Below are positions 38,618 to 47,377 of a stretch of DNA of 64,000 nucleotides, piece by piece. The position numbers and the translations under genes are program-made. Numbering within the stretch: position 1 is the stretch's first letter; the number at the start of each line of letters is the position of its first letter. The stretch is from CAVSRC01 sp963730325 (GTDB lineage: Bacteria; Pseudomonadota; Alphaproteobacteria; Rhizobiales; Kaistiaceae), in assembly GCA_963730325.1 (NCBI GenBank), contig CAVSRC010000018.1, forward strand, positions 1 through 64,000. The letters run 5' to 3'. The notes beneath the pieces were generated by a model. The model saw only the letters and a program-made list of their open reading frames with translations, was not told where the DNA came from and ran no database searches.

Positions 38618-39102
38618 CCCTTGCGCTGAGGCCGGCGCGGCCGGGCGACGAAGCGGCGATCATGGAACTGATCCGCGATCTGGCGCGCTACGAGAAGCTC
38701 GAGGACGCCGTCGAAGCGACGGCAAAGGACATCGCCGCCGCGCTGTTCGGGGCGGATCCGCGGGTCTTTTGCGATCTGGCGGAGGTGGACGGTGCGGTCG
38801 TCGGCTTCGCCCTGTGGTTCTACACCTTCTCCACCTTTCGCGGCCGTCACGGCATCTATCTGGAGGACCTGTTCGTGCGGCCTGAGGCGCGGCGGGCCGG
38901 GGCGGGAAGCGCGCTGCTGCGTTCGCTGGCGCGGCGCTGTGTCCTGGAAGGGCTGGGGCGCTTCGAATGGTCGGTGCTCGACTGGAACGAACCGGCGATC
39001 GCTTTCTATACCGCGCAGGGCGCTCAACTCCTCGACGGCTGGACCATGTGCCGGGTCGACGGGCCGGCGCTGACGGCGCTGGCCGGAAAGGCCGGGCCGT
39101 GA
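38614..39102 (+). CDS. GNAT-family N-acetyltransferase
   Basis: 162 residues with a GTG start overlapping the thyA stop (GTGA). Acetyl-CoA-binding segment: YLEDLFVRPEARRAGAGSAL, then WSVLDWNEPAIAFYTAQGA. The pattern (LEDLFV, LDWN, A-x-x-F-Y) is that of the spermidine/diamine-type GNAT branch, but the acceptor is unknown. Its position between thyA and folA with double overlaps indicates strict co-translation. Confidence 0.88.
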   Translation: MTLALRPARPGDEAAIMELIRDLARYEKLEDAVEATAKDIAAALFGADPRVFCDLAEVDGAVVGFALWFYTFSTFRGRHGIYLEDLFVRPEARRAGAGSALLRSLARRCVLEGLGRFEWSVLDWNEPAIAFYTAQGAQLLDGWTMCRVDGPALTALAGKAGP

Positions 39103-39620
39103 GGATCGCGCTCATCGCGGCGGTCGCCACCAATGGCGTCATCGGCGACGGCGCCGGCATGCCGTGGCGGCTGTCGAGCGACATGAAGCGCTTCAAGGCG
39201 CTGACCATGGGCAAGCCGGTGGTGGTCGGCCGCAAGACCTTCGAGACTTTCGGCAAGCCGCTGCCTGGCCGCACCAATATCGTCGTCACCCGGCAGGGCG
39301 GCTACCGGCCGGCGGGCGCTTTGGTCGCAGCCAGTCTCGATTCTGCGCTGGCGCGCGCCGCTGCGGTGGCCGAGACGACGGGCGTGGACGAGATCATGGT
39401 GCTCGGCGGCGGCGAGATCTACGCGGCGGCGATCGGCCGGGCGGACCGCCTCTATGTCACCCACGTCGCGGCGGAACCGGCGGGGAGCACGCACTTTCCG
39501 CCCATCGATCCGGGCGCGTGGCGGGTCGTCTCGCGCGAAGCCGTGCCGGCGGGCGAGAAGGACAGCGCCGCAACGGTATTCACCGTCTATGAGCGCATTG
39601 CCGGGGCCGAAACCGGTTGA
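39099..39620 (+). CDS. folA: Dihydrofolate reductase
   Basis: Regenerates tetrahydrofolate with NADPH. 173 residues from GTG 39099, which overlaps the preceding stop. Landmarks: AAVATNGVIG at the start, MPWRLSSDMKRFKALTMGKP, VVVGRKTFE, and VLGGGEIYAAAI. The expected active-site acid is the Asp after PWRLSS. Completes the thyA product cycle in one operon. Confidence 0.96.
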   Translation: MRIALIAAVATNGVIGDGAGMPWRLSSDMKRFKALTMGKPVVVGRKTFETFGKPLPGRTNIVVTRQGGYRPAGALVAASLDSALARAAAVAETTGVDEIMVLGGGEIYAAAIGRADRLYVTHVAAEPAGSTHFPPIDPGAWRVVSREAVPAGEKDSAATVFTVYERIAGAETG

Positions 39621-39800
39621 CTTGCCGGGTGCCAGGCCCCACCTGTCACCAGCGTCGCCTGTACGGGCCCTCGTGGGGTATGGGGCGGCGCGCCGCATCG
39701 CGTTGAAAAGGTGGGGCAACATGCCTATAAACCGGGCCGGTCAGCGTGGCGGCCCGCGTGGCGCGGTGTCCGTTGGCTCAGGCCTCTCGAAGGGAGCGCA

Positions 39801-40949
39801 ATGCCCTGGGAAAATCAGACTGGTGGCGGTGGCTGGAAGGGCAATGGCGGCCCGTGGGGTCAGGGACCGCGTAACACGGGTGGCGGCGGATCGACGCCGC
39901 CCGATCTTGAAGAGCTTCTCAGGCGCGGTCAGGACCGGCTGAGGCGCGTGCTGCCCGGCGGTGGCGGCGGTGGCGGTGGCGGCAACATGAATCCGCTGAC
40001 GCTGATCGCCATTCTGGCCGTGGTCGTGGCGCTCGCCGGGTACTACTTCTTCACCTTCCGCGTGCAGCCGGACGAAGAGGGCGTGGTCCTGCGCTTCGGC
40101 GCCTTCAACCGCAACGCCACGCCGGGCCTCAACTGGCGGCTGCCCTATCCGATCGAGACGGTCTATGCGCCCAAGGTGACCCGCGTGAACAAGGTCAGCA
40201 TCGGGACGACGTCGGACGACCGCAATCCGGGTGCCGCCGGGCGTGATATCCCCTCCGAAAGCCTGATGCTGACCGGCGACGAGAACATCGTCGACATCAA
40301 CTTCTCGGTCTTCTGGGTCATCAACAACGCCGCCGACTACCTGTTCAACATGGAAAATCCGGACGGCACGGTGAAATCGGTCGCCGAAAGCGCCATGCGC
40401 GAGGTGGTCGGGCGCTCGGTGGTCGAGGCGCTGCTCACCCAGGCGCGGCAGATCACAGAGAGCGACGTGCAGAAACTGATCCAGCAGACGATGGACGAGT
40501 TCCACGCCGGCATCCTCATCACCCAGGTGCAGATGCTCAAGGTCGACCCGCCGTCCGAGGTCATCGCCTCGTTCCGCGACGTTCAGGCGGCGCGCGCCGA
40601 CGCCGAGCGCGCCCAGAACGAGGCCCAGACCTACGCCAACAAGGTGGTGCCTGAGGCACGCGGCCAGGCCGCGCAGATCACCAATGCGGCCAGCGCCTAT
40701 CGCGACCGCATCGTCGCCGAGGCGACCGGCAAGGCCCAACGTTTCGACCAGGTCTATCAGAGCTATACGACCGCGCCCGACGTGACGCGCAAGCGCATGT
40801 ATCTGGACACGCTCGAGTCGGTCTTCGGCGGCATGGACAAGATCATCATCGACGAGAAGGGCGGCAGCAACGGCGTGTTGCCCTATCTGCCTCTCGAGGC
40901 GCTCAGCAAGAGCTCGGGCTCCGGCGCTACCGGGGGAGGCGGCCAATGA
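39801..40949 (+). CDS. hflK: FtsH protease modulator HflK
   Basis: 382 residues. A glycine/proline-rich cytoplasmic N-terminus (GGGWKGNGGPWGQGP) leads to one span near residues 68-88 and an SPFH/prohibitin domain (VQPDEEGVVLRFGAFNR), followed by a long coiled segment rich in Ala/Glu. With HflC it forms the cage around FtsH that limits its access to membrane proteins. Its stop overlaps hflC by four bases. Confidence 0.96.
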   Translation: MPWENQTGGGGWKGNGGPWGQGPRNTGGGGSTPPDLEELLRRGQDRLRRVLPGGGGGGGGGNMNPLTLIAILAVVVALAGYYFFTFRVQPDEEGVVLRFGAFNRNATPGLNWRLPYPIETVYAPKVTRVNKVSIGTTSDDRNPGAAGRDIPSESLMLTGDENIVDINFSVFWVINNAADYLFNMENPDGTVKSVAESAMREVVGRSVVEALLTQARQITESDVQKLIQQTMDEFHAGILITQVQMLKVDPPSEVIASFRDVQAARADAERAQNEAQTYANKVVPEARGQAAQITNAASAYRDRIVAEATGKAQRFDQVYQSYTTAPDVTRKRMYLDTLESVFGGMDKIIIDEKGGSNGVLPYLPLEALSKSSGSGATGGGGQ

Positions 40950-41920
40950 GACGCGGCATCTTCGGAGGCGTCGGCCTCGTCATCATCGCCGTCATCGGCT
41001 TCCTGCTCTATCTCTCGATGTTCATCGTCGATCCGACGGAACAGGCTCTGGTGCTGCGCTTCGGCGAAGTCGTGGCGCCGATCGGCCAGCCGACGCGCAC
41101 CGTCGACAAGCCGGGCCTCTACTGGCGGCTGCCGCTGGTCGATAACGTCGAATATTTCGACAAGCGCATCCTCGACCTCGATTCGCCGCCACTGGAGATC
41201 ATCGCCTCCGATCAGAAGCGGCTGGTTGTCGATGCCTTCGGCCGCTACAAGATCGTCAATGCGCTGAAGTTCTTCCAGTCGGTGGGTACCGTGCAGGTCG
41301 CCCAGTCGCGACTGGCGGTCATCCTCAATTCGGCCGTGCGCCGCGTGCTTGGCGATGCCAGCTTCATCCAGCTCGTGCGCGACGACCGCGCCCAGTTGAT
41401 GTCCAAGATCACCGAGCAGGTAGGCCATGAGGCGCTCGGGCTCGGCATCCAGATGATCGACGTCAAGATTCGCAGTGCCGACCTGCCGGAGGCCAACAGC
41501 CAGGCGATCTATCAGCGCATGCAGACCGAGCGCCAGCGGCAGGCAACCGAGATTCGCGCCCAGGGCGAACAGGCGGCGCGGCGCATCCGCGCCGAGGCCG
41601 ACCGTCAGGCGACCGTCATCGTCGCCGACGCCAACGGCGAATCGGAGCGGCTGCGCGGCGAGGGCGAGGCCAAGGTCAACGAGATCTTCGCCAAGGCCTT
41701 CAGCAAGGACCCGGAATTCTTCGATTTCTACCGGTCGATGCAGGCCTATCAGGCGGGGCTGAAGTCCTCGGATACACGCCTGTTGCTGTCGCCCAATTCC
41801 GAGTTCTTCAAGTATTTCGGCAATTCGACCGGCGGCGCTCCGGCAGCCGGTCAGCAGGCTGCGCCGCCGCCGTCGGCACCCGCGCCCTCGGCCGCTGCCC
41901 CGGCGGCGTCCGGCCAGTAG
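40946..41920 (+). CDS. hflC: FtsH protease modulator HflC
   Basis: 324 residues. A short N-terminal span (GLVIIAVIGFLLYLSMFIV) is followed by the SPFH domain (DPTEQALVLRFGEVV) and a coiled stalk (TERQRQATEIRAQGEQAARR), ending in an alanine/proline tail. Partner of HflK; the degP gene lies about 165 bases downstream, completing the common hflK-hflC-degP order. Confidence 0.96.
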   Translation: MRRGIFGGVGLVIIAVIGFLLYLSMFIVDPTEQALVLRFGEVVAPIGQPTRTVDKPGLYWRLPLVDNVEYFDKRILDLDSPPLEIIASDQKRLVVDAFGRYKIVNALKFFQSVGTVQVAQSRLAVILNSAVRRVLGDASFIQLVRDDRAQLMSKITEQVGHEALGLGIQMIDVKIRSADLPEANSQAIYQRMQTERQRQATEIRAQGEQAARRIRAEADRQATVIVADANGESERLRGEGEAKVNEIFAKAFSKDPEFFDFYRSMQAYQAGLKSSDTRLLLSPNSEFFKYFGNSTGGAPAAGQQAAPPPSAPAPSAAAPAASGQ

Positions 41921-42085
41921 CCGGCGTCACGCATTCGTGTCGGAAGGCGTCCGTGTCCTTGTCGCCTTTCGGCCCTATTTCGCGCATGATTGGTCGAGCA
42001 TATTAGGCGTGGTTTGATCCGGCGCGGGGCGCCGGTCGGTGTCGCCGGGTGGGTGGCGCCGTTTCGCATTCAGGAGGTGCGACCC

Positions 42086-43582
42086 ATGGCAGGTCTGTCA
42101 TGCGGCTTGTCTCGGTTGGCCGCTCTCGCGGCCGCCGGTGTGATCGTGGCGTCGCTGTCGGCGCCGGCTGCGGCGCGCGGGCCCGAATCGGTCGCCGACG
42201 TTGCCACGCCGCTGCTCGATGCGGTGGTCAACATCTCCACCACGCAGACCGTCGGCGGAACCAGCAGTGCCGTGCCGGCGCCGAAGCTGCCCCAGGGCTC
42301 GCCGTTCCAGCAGTTCTTCGATGAGTTCAACGGCGACAATGGCGGCGACAACGTTCCGCACCGCGTTCAGTCGCTGGGCTCCGGCTTCGTCATCGACCCC
42401 TCGGGGCTGATCGTCACCAACAACCACGTCATCGAGGGCGCCGACGAGATCACGGCGAACTTCAGCGATGGCACCAAGCTGACGGCAACGCTCATCGGTC
42501 ATGACGACAAGACCGACCTGGCGCTGCTCCAGGTCAAGGCCGACAAGCCGCTGACATCGGTCAACTTCGGCGATTCGGACAGGATCCGGGTCGGCGACTG
42601 GGTGATGGCGATCGGCAACCCGTTCGGTCTCGGCGGCACGGTGACGCTGGGCATCGTCTCGGCGCGCAACCGCGACATCAATTCCGGCCCCTACGACAAT
42701 TTCATCCAGACCGATGCCTCGATCAACCGCGGCAATTCGGGTGGGCCGCTGTTCGATATGGACGGCGAGGTCATCGGCATCAACACGGCGATCATATCGC
42801 CGACCGGCGGGTCGATCGGCATCGGCTTCGCGGTGCCTTCGGCGATCGCCATCGGCGTCATCGACCAGTTGCGCCAGTTCGGCGAGACGCGGCGCGGCTG
42901 GCTCGGCGTGCGCATTCAGCAGGTGACCGAGGACGTGGCGCAGGGCCTGTCGATGAGCGGGCCGCCGCGGGGCGCGCTGGTGGCCAGCATCGACGCCAAG
43001 GGCCCGGCGGCCGAGGGCGGCATCGAGGCCGGTGACGTGATCCTCTCCTTCGACGGGGAGGCGATCGAAACCATGCACGATCTGCCGCGTATCGTGGCGG
43101 GCAAGCCGGTCGGCAAGAACGTCACCGTGCATGTGCTGCGCGCCGGCAAGGAAAAGGACCTCACAGTCAAGCTCGGCCGGCTCGAGGAGGTCGACAAGCC
43201 GACGGTGGCGGCGGCGCAGCCGGGCGATTCGGGCGCCAAGCCGGAGCCGGCGCCTGCCGCACCGGCGCCGATGGTCTCCACCGGGCCGCTCGGCCTGACC
43301 CTCACCGACCTCTCGCCCGACACGCGCAGCCAGTTCGACATCGCCGAAACGGTCACCGGCGGTGCGGTGGTCAGCGGCGTCACCGACGGCAGCCCGGCCG
43401 CCGACAAGCGCTTGCAGCCGGGCGACGTCATCATCGAGGTTGCGCATGAGGCGGTGGCGGCGCCCGACGACGTCACCCGCGTGATCGAGGAGATGAAGGC
43501 GGACGGGCGCAAGAACGTGCTGCTTGCCGTGCAGAACAAGGACGGCAACCAGCGCTGGGTGGTGCTGCCGCTCGATCAGTAG
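42086..43582 (+). CDS. degP: Do-family serine protease DegP (intact copy)
   Basis: Periplasmic protease/chaperone. 498 residues with a signal peptide ending near APAAA (residue 30). Catalytic triad His114 (TNNHVIEG), Asp144 (HDDKTDLALL) and Ser218 (RGNSGGPLFD). Two PDZ domains follow (RRGWLGVRIQQV and a second after a proline/alanine linker). Last gene of the hflKC-degP cluster; the start ATG 42086 has an AGGAGG site. Confidence 0.95.
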   Translation: MAGLSCGLSRLAALAAAGVIVASLSAPAAARGPESVADVATPLLDAVVNISTTQTVGGTSSAVPAPKLPQGSPFQQFFDEFNGDNGGDNVPHRVQSLGSGFVIDPSGLIVTNNHVIEGADEITANFSDGTKLTATLIGHDDKTDLALLQVKADKPLTSVNFGDSDRIRVGDWVMAIGNPFGLGGTVTLGIVSARNRDINSGPYDNFIQTDASINRGNSGGPLFDMDGEVIGINTAIISPTGGSIGIGFAVPSAIAIGVIDQLRQFGETRRGWLGVRIQQVTEDVAQGLSMSGPPRGALVASIDAKGPAAEGGIEAGDVILSFDGEAIETMHDLPRIVAGKPVGKNVTVHVLRAGKEKDLTVKLGRLEEVDKPTVAAAQPGDSGAKPEPAPAAPAPMVSTGPLGLTLTDLSPDTRSQFDIAETVTGGAVVSGVTDGSPAADKRLQPGDVIIEVAHEAVAAPDDVTRVIEEMKADGRKNVLLAVQNKDGNQRWVVLPLDQ

Positions 43583-43603
43583 GCGGGCTATTTCGCCGGC
43601 CGC

Positions 43604-44167
43604 CTACTGCGCAGCCAGCCAATCCGCCCGGCTCAGCCGATAGAGCACGTGTCGCGACAGCTTGTGGTCTGCGGGCAGGCGGGGATGAAAGAAGTCCTCG
43701 GCCGGGTCGTGTGTCATCCCGATCTTCTCCATCACCCGGCGCGAGGGCCGGTTCCATTCGGCGGTGAAGGAGACCAGCGCATCGAGGCCGAGCGGGCCGA
43801 AGGCGTGGCCGGCGACGGCGCGCGCGCCCTCGGTGGCGTAGCCCTGGCCCCAGACTTCGCGCGCCAGCCGCCAGCCGATTTCGACCGCCGGCGTGAAATG
43901 TGCCTCGAAAGAGGGATGTGACAGGCCGATGAAGCCGATGAAGCGGCCGCTCGCCGTTTCTTCCGCGGCGTAGAGCCCGTAACCCCGCTCGGCGAGAAAG
44001 GCGCGGATCGCGGCCATCTGTGCGTCGCTCTCAGCGCGCGTCAGCGCGGCGGGGAAGAACTCCATGACGCGCCGGTCGGCATTGAGCGCGGCAAAGGGTT
44101 CGGCGTCCGCGTCGGTCCAGTCGCGCAGCCTCAGCCGTGCCGTTTCGATGTGAATGCGAGGTTCCAT
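43604..44167 (-). CDS. GNAT-family N-acetyltransferase (RimJ/RimL-like)
   Basis: 187 residues. It starts with IETARLRLRDWTDADAEPF, the usual opening of the RimJ/RimL-like group, and has FIGFIGLSHPSF, VEIGWRLAREVWGQGYATEGA (CoA-binding loop) and NRPSRRVMEKIGM. Members acetylate ribosomal-protein N-termini or small molecules; the target is not readable. It follows the DUF1015 gene on the same strand, seven bases after its stop. Confidence 0.9.
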   Translation of the reverse strand: MEPRIHIETARLRLRDWTDADAEPFAALNADRRVMEFFPAALTRAESDAQMAAIRAFLAERGYGLYAAEETASGRFIGFIGLSHPSFEAHFTPAVEIGWRLAREVWGQGYATEGARAVAGHAFGPLGLDALVSFTAEWNRPSRRVMEKIGMTHDPAEDFFHPRLPADHKLSRHVLYRLSRADWLAAQ

Positions 44168-44174
44168 CGGCCCC

Positions 44175-45395
44175 TCAGTCGAGGACGTGGCTCACCATGC
44201 CGTCGGCGAGCTTGGGCTCGAACCAGGTCGATTTCGGCGGCATGATGCCACCGGCGTCGGCCACCGCCATCAGGTCTTCCATCTGCGTCGGATAGAGCGC
44301 GAAAGCGACGGCCATGGCGCCGGAATCGACCCGCCTGGCGAGTTCGCCCAGGCCCCGGCCGCCGCCGACGAAATCGATGCGCTTGTCCTTGCGCTGATCG
44401 GTAATGCCGAGCAGCGGCTTGATGATGTTGCCGGTCAGAAGCGAGATCGGCAGCCGGCCGACCGGGTCGGCGGGAATGAGGTCGGGCCGGATGGCCAGCT
44501 TGTACCAGCGTCCGTCGAGATACATGCCGAATTCGCCCGCCGAAGCCGGGCGCACCTCGGCGTTCGCCGGCGACACTGTGAAGGCCTTGCCGAGGGTGTC
44601 GATGAAGTCGGCCGGGCTCACGCGGTTCAGGTCGCGGACGACGCGGTTGTAGTCGAGGATGGTCATCTCGTGATGGGGAAAGAGGACCGAGAGGAAATAC
44701 TGGCTGGCCGGCTCGGCGTTGCCACGGACGCGGGCGATACGGGCGGCGGCGGCGGAGCGGTGGTGGCCGTCGCAGATATAGGTGGCCGGCAGCGCGTCGA
44801 AGGCGCGGGTGATGCTGGCGATGGCGTTGGGGTCGTCGACGATCCACAGCTGGTGGCGGACGCCGTCCTCGGCGGTGACGTCGATGAGCGGCGCACCTTC
44901 GGCCGCCCGGGCGATCAGCGAATTGATCTGCGGCGCCGGCGGATAGGCGTGCATGACCGGCCCGGTCTGGGCGGCGATGGCGTCGATCTGGCGGACGCGG
45001 TCGTCCTCCTTGGCGTGGGTGGTCAGCTCGTGCTTGCGGATGCGGTTGCTCTCGTAATCGGCGACCGAGGCAACGGCGGCGATACCGGTCTGCACATGAC
45101 CCTGCCGGGTGAGCCGGTAGATGTAGTAGCAGGGGGTGCTGTCGCGGATGAGGACGCCTTCGGCGACCATGTGGCGAAAGTTATCGGCGGCCTTGGCATA
45201 GACCGCCTCGTCATAGGGATCGGTTGCCGGGTCGAGATCGATCTCCGGCTTGGAGACGTGCAGGAAGCTCCACGGCTTGCCCTCGACCTGCTGACGCGCC
45301 TCGTCGCTCGACAGAACGTCGTAGGGCGGGGCAAGAACCTCGGCAGCGCGCGCCGGCGCCGGGCGCAGCGCGCGAAAGGGCTGGATCAGGGGCAC
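44175..45395 (-). CDS. DUF1015 family protein
   Basis: 406 residues from GTG 45395. Signature segments: PLIQPFRALRPAP and LAPPYDVLSSDEAR at the start, FLHVSKPEID, YICDGHHRSAAAARI in the middle, and IMPPKSTWFEPKLADGM near the end, all characteristic of the DUF1015 family often encoded near serine or D-3-phosphoglycerate metabolism genes. The enzymatic role is unproven. It diverges from the cyclase-TPR gene. Confidence 0.9.
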   Translation of the reverse strand: MPLIQPFRALRPAPARAAEVLAPPYDVLSSDEARQQVEGKPWSFLHVSKPEIDLDPATDPYDEAVYAKAADNFRHMVAEGVLIRDSTPCYYIYRLTRQGHVQTGIAAVASVADYESNRIRKHELTTHAKEDDRVRQIDAIAAQTGPVMHAYPPAPQINSLIARAAEGAPLIDVTAEDGVRHQLWIVDDPNAIASITRAFDALPATYICDGHHRSAAAARIARVRGNAEPASQYFLSVLFPHHEMTILDYNRVVRDLNRVSPADFIDTLGKAFTVSPANAEVRPASAGEFGMYLDGRWYKLAIRPDLIPADPVGRLPISLLTGNIIKPLLGITDQRKDKRIDFVGGGRGLGELARRVDSGAMAVAFALYPTQMEDLMAVADAGGIMPPKSTWFEPKLADGMVSHVLD

Positions 45396-45531
45396 GGGGG
45401 CATGTCTCCGCAATCGGCGTCTGGGACGGCGCCGGTTTAGCGCATTTCCCGCCGCAATGGGAACTGCCCCGGCGCAACCCGGCCATGCGCGGGCGCTGGC
45501 GCGGCAGGCGGATTTCCCATACCAATTGCCG

Positions 45532-47319
45532 ATGGCGGAAAACGAAACACCAAACCGCAGGCTTGCCGCCATTCTGGCGGCGGATGTGGTCGGCTACTCG
45601 CGCATGATGGGGGCCGACGAGGCCGGCACGCTGGCCGCGCTCAAGCGCCACCGCGAGGCGGTGTTCGACCCGGCCGTGGCCGAGCACAAGGGCAGGGTGG
45701 TCAAGCTGATCGGCGACGGCACGCTGGTCGAGTTCGGCAGCGTCGTCGATGCGGTCAGGTGCGCACTCGCCATCCAGCGCGCCATGCGGGCGGCAGCACA
45801 ATCGGACGATGCGGGCATCACGCTCAGAATCGGCGTCAATCTCGGCGACATCATCATCGACGGCGACGACATCTATGGCGATGGCGTCAATATCGCTGCG
45901 CGGCTGGAGCCGCTGGCGCAGCCGGGCGGCGTCTGCGTCTCCTCGATCGTCAATGAGAGCGTCGGCAACCGCATCAATATCGCCTTCGACGATGGCGGCG
46001 AGGTTTCGGTCAAGAACATCGCCCGGCCGATCCGGGTGTGGAAATGGCATCCCGACAGCGAGCCGGCAACGGCCGAGACGCCGGCGAAGGCGACCGCGGC
46101 GAAGCCGGTCGCGGCGGAACCGGAGGGGCCAGAGCCGCCATCCATCGCGGTGCTGCCCTTCGACAACATGTCGAACGATCCCGAGCAGGAATACTTCTCC
46201 GACGGGATCACCGAGGACATCATCACCGACCTTTCCAAGGTCGCCGGGCTGCTCGTCATCGCGCGCAATTCGAGCTTCGCCTACAAGGGCAAGAGCTTCG
46301 ATATCCGTGACGTCGGGCGCGAGCTCGGCGTCAAGTCGGTACTCGAAGGCTCGATCCGACGCGCCGGCAATCGCGTGCGCATCACCGCCCAGCTGATCGA
46401 TGCGGCGAGCGGCGGCCATATCTGGGCGGAGCGCTACGACCGCGATCTGACCGACATCTTCGCGGTGCAGGACGAGGTCACCACCCACATTGTCGAGGCG
46501 CTCAAAGTCAAGCTGACACCGAGCGAAGCGGAGCGCATCGCCGATGCGCCCACCAACAGCCCGGAGGCGCACGACCTCTTGCTCAGGGCGCGCGAGCTGT
46601 TGTTCGGGCAACGGAGCAATCCGGAGGTTTTCGACCACGCGGTGTCGATGCTCAATCGCGCCATCGAACTCGATCCCGACTATGCGGAGGCCTATGCCGG
46701 CCTCGCCATGGCCAACAATCTCGATCACCAGAATCGCTGGACCGGGTCGCCTGACGCGTTTGACAAGGCCGTTCGTCTGGCGGCCGTTGCCGCAGAGAAG
46801 GGGCCGGACGTGCCCTATGCGCGCTTCGTCTCGGCGGTCATGGCGATCTGGACGCGGGATCTGGCCAGGGCCAGGCAGGAGTTGAAGGCCGCACTTGCTC
46901 TCAATCCGAATTATGCCTCGGCATTCGGCACGCTGGGCCTGGCCGAGATCTATTCGGGAAATCCCGAGGCCGCCATTCCGTTGATCGAGCGGTCGATGCG
47001 ACTCGATCCTGGCTTCGTGCACCAGACCCTGCACTTCCTGGGAACGGCCCATCTGGTCGCCGGCAAATACGAGACGGCAGCGGCGACCTTCCGCGAGCGC
47101 ATCCGCATTTCACCGAAGACGGACCTGTCGCGTGGCCTGCTGGTTTCGGCGCTTGGCCATCTCGGCGAGGTCGAGGAAGCGCAGCGCGTCTGGGCCGAGG
47201 TGAAGGAGATCAGCCCGAACTATTCGTTTGCCGGCCATCTGGCGCGGCTGCCCTTCACCAATCCGGCCGATGCCGAGCGCATCCGGGAAGGCTTCGCCAA
47301 GGCGGGGGTGACGGAATAG
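45532..47319 (+). CDS. Class III cyclase-TolB-like-TPR protein
   Basis: 595 residues. The N-terminal class III adenylate/guanylate cyclase domain has two metal Asp, Asp18 (LAADVVGYSRMM) and Asp62 (KLIGDGTLVEF), with GVNIAARLE as the Asn/Arg motif, so catalysis is plausible. A TolB-like segment follows (SIAVLPFDNMSNDPEQEYFS, then GVKSVLEGSIRRAGNRVRI), then C-terminal TPR helices. This domain combination is abundant in rhizobia. Base and ligand specificity are not determined. Its stop precedes a shared terminator. Confidence 0.9.
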   Translation: MAENETPNRRLAAILAADVVGYSRMMGADEAGTLAALKRHREAVFDPAVAEHKGRVVKLIGDGTLVEFGSVVDAVRCALAIQRAMRAAAQSDDAGITLRIGVNLGDIIIDGDDIYGDGVNIAARLEPLAQPGGVCVSSIVNESVGNRINIAFDDGGEVSVKNIARPIRVWKWHPDSEPATAETPAKATAAKPVAAEPEGPEPPSIAVLPFDNMSNDPEQEYFSDGITEDIITDLSKVAGLLVIARNSSFAYKGKSFDIRDVGRELGVKSVLEGSIRRAGNRVRITAQLIDAASGGHIWAERYDRDLTDIFAVQDEVTTHIVEALKVKLTPSEAERIADAPTNSPEAHDLLLRARELLFGQRSNPEVFDHAVSMLNRAIELDPDYAEAYAGLAMANNLDHQNRWTGSPDAFDKAVRLAAVAAEKGPDVPYARFVSAVMAIWTRDLARARQELKAALALNPNYASAFGTLGLAEIYSGNPEAAIPLIERSMRLDPGFVHQTLHFLGTAHLVAGKYETAAATFRERIRISPKTDLSRGLLVSALGHLGEVEEAQRVWAEVKEISPNYSFAGHLARLPFTNPADAERIREGFAKAGVTE

Positions 47320-47320
47320 C

Positions 47321-47354
47321 AAAAGCCCGCCGCCCTGTCGGGCGACGGGCTTTC
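47321..47354. terminator. Bidirectional intrinsic terminator
   Basis: AAAGCCCG ... CGGGCTTT, an 8-base inverted repeat with an inner GCCC/GGGC pair, flanked by A and T runs on both sides. It lies between the stops of the cyclase gene (47319) and the convergent trpB2 gene (47378), so it can serve both. Confidence 0.85.
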
Positions 47355-47377
47355 GTCTCTGTTTCGCAGTGAACCGC

